Assembly: GCA_905212635.1 (NCBI GenBank)
Contig: CAJMFH010000033.1
Location: 1 to 29,134 of the forward strand
Direction of reading: 5' to 3'
DNA: 29,134 nt
From: an uncultured Lachnoclostridium sp.
GTDB lineage: Bacteria > Bacillota > Clostridia > Lachnospirales > Lachnospiraceae
The position numbers were made by a program, and so were the translations under genes. Under the pieces are notes generated by a model. It saw nothing but the letters and a program-made list of their open reading frames with translations, was not told where the DNA came from and did not search any database. Shown piece by piece: positions 24,615-29,134 of this stretch; within the stretch, counting starts at the first letter, position 1; each line of letters begins with the position of its first letter.

Positions 24615-26129
24615 TTACCTCCACTGTAATTTCTTTTTTATTTTATAGAGCAGATCTTTGCACTCCGTATAGCTTGCCTCATACGCTTCCTCGTCACCGC
24701 CAAGCGGCGGCTCGGTATCGCCTTCTTCCCCGGCAAGTTCCCGCAATGTATAGACGTTTCTCTCCAATCCATAATCTTCCAAAACTTTTACCTTCTCCGC
24801 AAAGTTCATCGTAATGATCACGGTGTCGCGCGTCACCTCTTCGGGCGAAAATGCGACAGAAACCTGTTCTTCACACGGAACCCCGTGATTGATCAGGATA
24901 TCGGTTACTTTCATATTTCTCGGCTCTTCAAACAGTACGACAAGCCCTCTCGAAAGAACCTCTTTCTCTTTATCCATAAGAATACTTTTTAGAATCCACT
25001 CATTCATCGGCCCCAGCGTAATATTGTCCTTGCTGACAAAGATCACGCGGTTGCAGGACTCATAAGGTTCTACCTGTACCAGATTCTGCCCTGCCGCCTT
25101 TTTCAGCCGGTTCATAACCGCCTCTTCTTTTGCCGAATCAAAAAATGTCTCCGATAAAATCCGCTTTACTTGCAGTTCGTCAAATCTGCGAAGGGCATCG
25201 TACAAATATTTTCCCTCGGTATCTTCTTCTCTGGATCCCGCCACGACAACTTGTCCCACCGGATAACGGTCTGCCGATTCGGTCGTCGCAAGGATACCGA
25301 TCTCCTCCGGCCAGTATGTGCCATTTTCCACATATGCCGCAATCTCCCGGTTAATATGGGCAATCACATCTTCCGTATCCCCCTGATACAATGTCATCTC
25401 CGCTTTTGGCGCATAATGCCGGTATTTCATCCCCGGTGCTTTCGGCTTCTGGTCGCCGCTCACCTGCATCAACGCCGGGTCCATCTGCACTTCTCCAACG
25501 ATCTCCTGCAACATCTTCTGCGTAATAAATCCCGGACGTAGAATCACCGGTATTTCCTCGGTCACATCGACGATCGTGGATTCAAATCCGATTCCCACTT
25601 CTCCCCCGTCGATGATCATATCTATTTTCCCATCTAAATCTTCTTTTACATGTTTTGCCAATGTCGGGCTTGGTCGGCCGGATGTATTGGCACTTGGTGC
25701 TGCAACCGGCACTCCGGTTTCTTCCAAAAACTGTAAGGTTCCCCTATGCTGTGGCATACGCACCGCAACCGTGTCCAGTCCGCCTGTCGTCTCATACGGC
25801 ACACAGTCTGCCTTTTTAAATATCATTGTAAGCGGCCCCGGCCAAAATGCCTCGGCTAACGTCGCCGCTGCTTCCGGAATCTCGCTTACCACCTCGTGTA
25901 ACTGCTCCATTTTTGCAATATGCAGAATCAATGGATTGTCGGAAGGACGCCCCTTTGCCGCATATATTTTTTGGGATGCCTGTGGATCCAGTCCATTTCC
26001 CCCAAGACCATATACCGTCTCCGTCGGGAATGCCACCAGACCGCCATCCCGGATGATCTGAGCCGCTTCTGCAAGTTCTTCCGCCTCAAATCCCCGCTCT
26101 TCATTCCATGTAATAATCTTTGTATTCAT
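24615..26129 (-). CDS. sua5: threonylcarbamoyl-AMP synthase (Sua5) fused to a degenerate low-molecular-weight phosphatase domain, 504 aa
   Basis: Residues 1-210 form the YrdC domain (ETVYGLGGNGLD, AAKGRPSDNPLILHI, PSANTSGRPSPT), which makes threonylcarbamoyl-adenylate for the t6A modification of tRNA. Residues 225-345 form the Sua5 domain, starting KAPGMKYRHYAPKA. A third domain (about 355-500) has the low-molecular-weight tyrosine/arginine phosphatase layout, but its P-loop reads VSKDNITLGP at 365-374: the nucleophile Cys is Ser366 and the essential Arg is Leu372 (C-x5-R becomes S-x5-L), and the general-acid Asp-Pro appears as Glu-Pro near 473. It is therefore probably a pseudophosphatase. 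In Bacillus the corresponding genes ywlC and ywlE are separate. The promoter is at 26170-26198; rpiB follows after 3 bp. Confidence 0.92.
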   Translation of the reverse strand: MNTKIITWNEERGFEAEELAEAAQIIRDGGLVAFPTETVYGLGGNGLDPQASQKIYAAKGRPSDNPLILHIAKMEQLHEVVSEIPEAAATLAEAFWPGPLTMIFKKADCVPYETTGGLDTVAVRMPQHRGTLQFLEETGVPVAAPSANTSGRPSPTLAKHVKEDLDGKIDMIIDGGEVGIGFESTIVDVTEEIPVILRPGFITQKMLQEIVGEVQMDPALMQVSGDQKPKAPGMKYRHYAPKAEMTLYQGDTEDVIAHINREIAAYVENGTYWPEEIGILATTESADRYPVGQVVVAGSREEDTEGKYLYDALRRFDELQVKRILSETFFDSAKEEAVMNRLKKAAGQNLVQVEPYESCNRVIFVSKDNITLGPMNEWILKSILMDKEKEVLSRGLVVLFEEPRNMKVTDILINHGVPCEEQVSVAFSPEEVTRDTVIITMNFAEKVKVLEDYGLERNVYTLRELAGEEGDTEPPLGGDEEAYEASYTECKDLLYKIKKKLQWR

Positions 26130-26169
26130 AGCGTTTTCACCGCTTTCAGTCCGAAAAATATTTGATTTT

Positions 26170-26198
26170 ATTGTACCACAATTTCACTCGTTATACAA
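26170..26198 (-). promoter_or_regulatory. promoter of the sua5-rpiB-proC-atp transcription unit
   Basis: On the minus strand TTGTAT (26193-26198) and TACAAT (26170-26175) are 17 bp apart, and TGG precedes the -10 (extended form). The -35 lies inside the last codons of the amidase gene. The gene-to-gene gaps downstream are all under 50 bp and no terminator is visible before 16194, so this may drive the whole 10-kb unit; an internal atp promoter is not excluded. Confidence 0.65.
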
Positions 26199-26885
26199 GA
26201 ATTTTTCAATCCCCTCTGCGACTGCTTTTGCCATTTTTTGCTGATAATCCTCGGAAATTAAGAGTTTTTCTTCTTCCGGATTGGACAAAAATCCACACTC
26301 GATAATAACAAATGGCCCACTGGATTTTTTCAGCATATAATAACTGTCATTTGCCTTTTCTACGCGGTGGTTTCCATCTCCAATCTCCTCTTTGATTGTC
26401 TCCTGAAGCACGTTTGCCAGTCGTTTCCCCTCCTCAGAACCTGAATAGTAAAACACCTGCGCACCCTTTGTTCCCGCAGAATAACTGTTTTGGTGGATGC
26501 TCACCGTTAGTTCGGGCTTTTCCTTGTCTATGACCGCCAATCTGGCATTGAGATCTGCCACTTTCTTTTTCCCTGTCGTCTCCCCACACAATGCCTCGTC
26601 TTTTTCTCTCGTCATTGCCACCGTGTAACCGCTTTTTGTGAGAATTTCTCTCAATTTAAGAGAAATGTTTAAGTTTACATCTTTTTCCAGTGTTCCCATT
26701 GTCCCTACTTTGCCCGGATCAAACCCGCCATGCCCCGGATCGATCACAATATGCACCTTGCTCCCCTTTGCCGTAAAATTCAGCACCGGAAGCGTACTCA
26801 CCCGGATCGTCGCCGCCACCACTATGGCAAACAAGAATATCGTAACCGCCCATATTTTCCATGTTCCCGTCTCTTTTTCTTTCAT
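26184..26885 (-). CDS. N-acetylmuramoyl-L-alanine amidase (Amidase_3), 233 aa
   Basis: A zinc amidase that cleaves the bond between muramic acid and the stem peptide of peptidoglycan. A signal-anchor helix (about residues 10-30) is followed by the amidase domain: zinc ligands His52 (DPGHGG), Glu67 (GTLEKDVNL) and His131 (SIHQNSY), with catalytic Glu196 in IIECGFLSN. No extra binding repeats are present. The start at 26885 fits the membrane helix; the longer ATG at 26906 has no ribosome site. The GGAG that would serve 26885 lies inside a 12-bp hairpin stem (26896-26928). CwlD-like germination or cell-separation roles are possible. Confidence 0.9.
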   Translation of the reverse strand: MKEKETGTWKIWAVTIFLFAIVVAATIRVSTLPVLNFTAKGSKVHIVIDPGHGGFDPGKVGTMGTLEKDVNLNISLKLREILTKSGYTVAMTREKDEALCGETTGKKKVADLNARLAVIDKEKPELTVSIHQNSYSAGTKGAQVFYYSGSEEGKRLANVLQETIKEEIGDGNHRVEKANDSYYMLKKSSGPFVIIECGFLSNPEEEKLLISEDYQQKMAKAVAEGIEKFLYNE

Positions 26886-26895
26886 AAAATAAAAC

Positions 26896-26928
26896 ACTCC
26901 GCACATTCTTATTACTAATGTACGGAGT
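26896..26928 (-). terminator. hairpin before the amidase gene (terminator or translational switch)
   Basis: The arms 26896-26907 and 26917-26928 pair at 11 of 12 positions with one G-U type mismatch and a nine-base loop. On the minus strand it is followed by GTTTTATTTT and then the amidase ATG. It can act as a terminator for transcription arriving from the SH3/GH18 gene; the GGAG of the amidase lies in its descending arm. Confidence 0.55.
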
Positions 26929-26962
26929 ATCGTTTGTCCACATTCCTAATGTTTTGATGCCA

Positions 26963-27019
26963 GGGTCAAAAGTTCAAAAGACGTTCGTGCTTGCACAAGG
27001 CGGCTTTTGAATTTGGGCC
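26963..27019. repeat. long imperfect inverted repeat after the SH3/GH18 gene
   Basis: GGGTCAAAAGTTCAAAAG (26963-26980) is imperfectly complementary to CTTTTGAATTTGGGCCC (27004-27019 and following base); the innermost eight pairs, TTCAAAAG/CTTTTGAA, are perfect. The loop holds a small GTGC-TT-GCAC stem, so the region could form a cruciform. It has no T run, and the GC-rich loop suggests an intergenic repeat element rather than a plain terminator. Confidence 0.5.
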
Positions 27020-27035
27020 CCGCCAGAGACACGTT

Positions 27036-28754
27036 TTATTTCACATATTTTTCTATCGTTGTCCAGGTAGCCATTCGTTCAAATCCAAGTTTCCAGAAAG
27101 CGATACCCGCAACATTTCTTGCCATAACGGTTTCCATTTTTTTACTGAGTGAAGTTTCTTCCTCCAGCCAGATCTTATATTTGGCACCATCTGCCTTAAA
27201 TTCGGCATAATACTGGCTTGTCTCATCGTTCCATTTTGGTGTCGCGCCATTGGACTGAAGCACGCTCTCCGCCGAGCTCATACCATATGCACTGGAGGTT
27301 ACGGTAACCCCGTCTCCGCTTTTGACTTCTTTCCATAATCTGGTATAAAATGGAAGGGCAACGACGGTTCTTTCTGCCGGAATATATTGCAATCCCTTGT
27401 CCACACCATTTTCCACAAATGGCAGGGAAGATACCGATCCACTTTCTTTGCTTCCTGCATAATGCTCGTCGTATGCCATAAAGATTACGTAGTCTGCCAC
27501 TTTCCCCTGCTCTTTCCAATTATAATATGCAGTAGCATCCGTCGGCAGATAGTCATCTACTGTCACCGTAATGTCATTGGCATGGCACACCAGCGTCAGT
27601 TCTCTTAAAAATTCCAGATATGCCGGTGCCACATCGCTTTTTATTTTCTCAAAATCAATATTGATACCATCTAATTTATAGCGCATCGCCGTTGACACGA
27701 GATTATTGATCAGACGGCTTCTCGTACTTGTCCGTCCCAATATTCTTTTCAACGAGATATTTTTGTCAAAATCATTGATGAGTCCCCACACTTTCAAGCC
27801 TTTCGCATGTGCCGCTGTCACATATTCTTCGCTCGCCAGAGAACTGAAATTTCCTTTATTGTCATTCAGGGAAAACCACGTCGGCGATACCACATTCAGA
27901 CTTCCAGCCACCGCCACTTTGCTCTCAAGTTCTGCCGCACCTACTGTCTGTGTCATCTGATGCCATCCCAGACACACGGTCGTTCCGATGCCTTTTTGCG
28001 TAAATGTCTCTTCCTCACTTTGGCGTTTCCACGCAGTCTCCGTGTGTCCGCTCAAAAATTCCGCCGGTACATAACCCTCAATCCCATCGGTTGTAAACAC
28101 TTTCTGATAGTCATTTTCGGCTTGGCTCTGTGTATCCACAATTACTTTCTGATCTTTTTTCAAATCCAGCAGATAATCGTATTTTTTATTCGGTCCGACA
28201 CGAAGTCTCGTCTTTTCGCTCAGCTTCGCTTCCATATGTGTAGACTCAAAATCCGCATTTAAAATAACACGATTCGGTGCCTCGCCCTTTGATGCCCATT
28301 TCAAAGTGCTCTTTTCCTGCGTCATCTCATCATAAAACGGCACGGAAATGTACATCGTCTCGCCATCTACATAAAGGATCTGATCGGCCATTTCTTTATT
28401 TTCTTTTCCAATGGTATAAGTCGTCGTGTTCGGTGCTACAGTCACCAATCCTCTCACCGGACTGACAAAGCTGAGTATCTGCTCTTTTTCATCCCAGTAA
28501 AATCTCTCATTCATCTTATCAATAACCGTGTTCAACGGCAGATACATCGTCTCGCCAATAATTTTTCCTTTTTCTTCCAATGGAAATCCGTCGAGACAGA
28601 TCAGCGCCTCGTCCTTTGCCAAATCCTTATACTGTTCTTCCATCGTCCGCTGCGTATAACTCGGCGCAAATTTCTTAAACAGAATCGCACCTACGGCAAC
28701 TACAAAAACAAGGGCAATGACAACACCCATAATAATTCTCGCTTTGTTCTTCAT
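27036..28754 (-). CDS. membrane-anchored SH3 / glycoside hydrolase family 18 protein, 572 aa
   Basis: An N-terminal signal anchor (about residues 6-27) exports the protein. Residues of about 45-150 resemble the copper-amine-oxidase N-terminal 'stalk' domain (MYLPLNTVIDKM...FYWDEKEQILSF). A bacterial SH3 domain spans about 175-237 (RLRVGPNKKYDYLLDL...GIEGYVPAEFL). Residues of about 255-572 form a GH18 barrel with the active-site strand DGINIDFE at 362-369; Glu369 is the likely acid/base. It resembles the YaaH/SleL group of spore-cortex or cell-wall glucosaminidases. The start is placed at ATG 28754 with AAAGGA seven bases upstream rather than the TTG at 28793. The promoter lies at 28813-28841. 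A cell-wall or spore-cortex substrate is inferred. Confidence 0.88.
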   Translation of the reverse strand: MKNKARIIMGVVIALVFVVAVGAILFKKFAPSYTQRTMEEQYKDLAKDEALICLDGFPLEEKGKIIGETMYLPLNTVIDKMNERFYWDEKEQILSFVSPVRGLVTVAPNTTTYTIGKENKEMADQILYVDGETMYISVPFYDEMTQEKSTLKWASKGEAPNRVILNADFESTHMEAKLSEKTRLRVGPNKKYDYLLDLKKDQKVIVDTQSQAENDYQKVFTTDGIEGYVPAEFLSGHTETAWKRQSEEETFTQKGIGTTVCLGWHQMTQTVGAAELESKVAVAGSLNVVSPTWFSLNDNKGNFSSLASEEYVTAAHAKGLKVWGLINDFDKNISLKRILGRTSTRSRLINNLVSTAMRYKLDGINIDFEKIKSDVAPAYLEFLRELTLVCHANDITVTVDDYLPTDATAYYNWKEQGKVADYVIFMAYDEHYAGSKESGSVSSLPFVENGVDKGLQYIPAERTVVALPFYTRLWKEVKSGDGVTVTSSAYGMSSAESVLQSNGATPKWNDETSQYYAEFKADGAKYKIWLEEETSLSKKMETVMARNVAGIAFWKLGFERMATWTTIEKYVK

Positions 28755-28812
28755 AACCTTATCCTTTCCCTTCCTGTAAAGATTGTACTTCAACTTGTCC
28801 TTCTATTTTTTC

Positions 28813-28841
28813 AGTATAACAGACAAATGTGAAACTTACAA
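28813..28841 (-). promoter_or_regulatory. promoter of the SH3/GH18 gene
   Basis: On the minus strand TTGTAA (28836-28841) and TATACT (28813-28818) are separated by 17 bp, and the -10 is preceded by TGT (extended form). The start of transcription would be about 50 bp upstream of the ATG at 28754. It looks like a vegetative sigma-A-type promoter. Confidence 0.65.
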
Positions 28842-28921
28842 GTCAGGAATGAAAAGGTTTGTTTAATTTTTGCTTGTCTCTGATTTTGGGACGAGAGGGC
28901 AGGACACAGGATGCTTCCCCG

Positions 28922-29110
28922 CACCTCTGGATGGCCTGCTTTTTACTGCTTTCTGGGGTGCATGACTTGACTTCATGGCGACAGTCGCCGGCTTTGTTGA
29001 CGGCGGCGTCCTGCCGACGAGACACAGCCGAGGGGGCATTTCCTTACACCACTGGGCGACTTGCTTTTCTCGCTTTCCGGGGTGCATGACTCAACCTTGC
29101 ATCGGCAACG
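28922..29110. repeat. right copy of dispersed intergenic repeat mosaic (two core units, one linker)
   Basis: Core units begin at 28922 (CACCTCTGG) and 29047 (CACCACTGG), each with the acttgc/cctgctttt stretch and GGGGTGCATGACT box. The linker cgtcctgccgacgagacaca and following bases lies between them at about 29008-29045, preceded by a small GGCGA-CAG-TCGCC hairpin (28977-28989). The orientation is the same as in the copy at 196-459. The sequence 28842-28921 upstream of it shows nothing recognisable. Confidence 0.8.
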
Positions 29111-29134
29111 CACCCCGCAAGCATCCCCCTTTCC

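Noticed and set aside
28843..29087. Short minus-strand frames over the right repeats
   Set aside because: Same reasoning: they follow the repeat units, and no consistent start or protein is maintained.

Overview
The window looks like one chromosomal contig of a low-to-moderate GC Gram-positive anaerobe of the class Clostridia, most likely family Lachnospiraceae. This rests on strong Shine-Dalgarno sites, the gene order sua5 / (arginine-phosphatase-like) / rpiB / ... / atp operon typical of Firmicutes, BspA-type gut surface proteins, and a sodium-type ATP synthase c subunit. Genus and species cannot be fixed from sequence reading alone.

Layout. Positions 1-100 are a poly-C/poly-G smear that looks artefactual. 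Positions 104-460 are a non-coding mosaic of hairpins and repeat units, and the same repeat family returns at 28922-29110, so both ends of the window lie in a multicopy repeat. Positions 540-3263 hold a minus-strand accessory set: a diverged NUDIX protein, a DUF7309/DUF6930-like protein and a YkgJ-type cysteine-cluster protein. At 3351-5370 is a BlaI/BlaR1-like regulator pair with a clear autoregulated promoter-operator, followed by a remnant of a leucine-rich protein. Positions 5406-10631 encode a 1741-residue BspA-like secreted protein with an exact 26-residue repeat array. Positions 11041-14553 carry two plus-strand genes: an iron-dependent alcohol dehydrogenase and a membrane-anchored beta-helix surface protein with a structured leader. 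At 14592-16085 is an AlbA_2/ATPase regulator on the minus strand.

Positions 16128-26198 form a long minus-strand unit, transcribed sua5-pseudophosphatase fusion, rpiB, proC, atpZ, atpI, atpB, atpE, atpF, atpH, atpA, atpG, atpD, atpC. It couples tRNA modification, pentose-phosphate and proline metabolism with a complete F1Fo ATP synthase whose c ring carries the sodium-binding residues. Positions 26184-28841 hold two cell-envelope genes: an N-acetylmuramoyl-L-alanine amidase and an SH3/GH18 protein.

The most noteworthy items are the fused phosphatase domain of the Sua5 protein, which has lost its catalytic Cys and Arg; the dispersed GC-rich repeat modules, one of which sits between 11-bp direct repeats in a surface-protein leader; the blaI promoter-operator; and the near-identical repeat copies in the BspA-like gene. 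I saw no tRNA, rRNA, transposase, prophage gene or CRISPR array.
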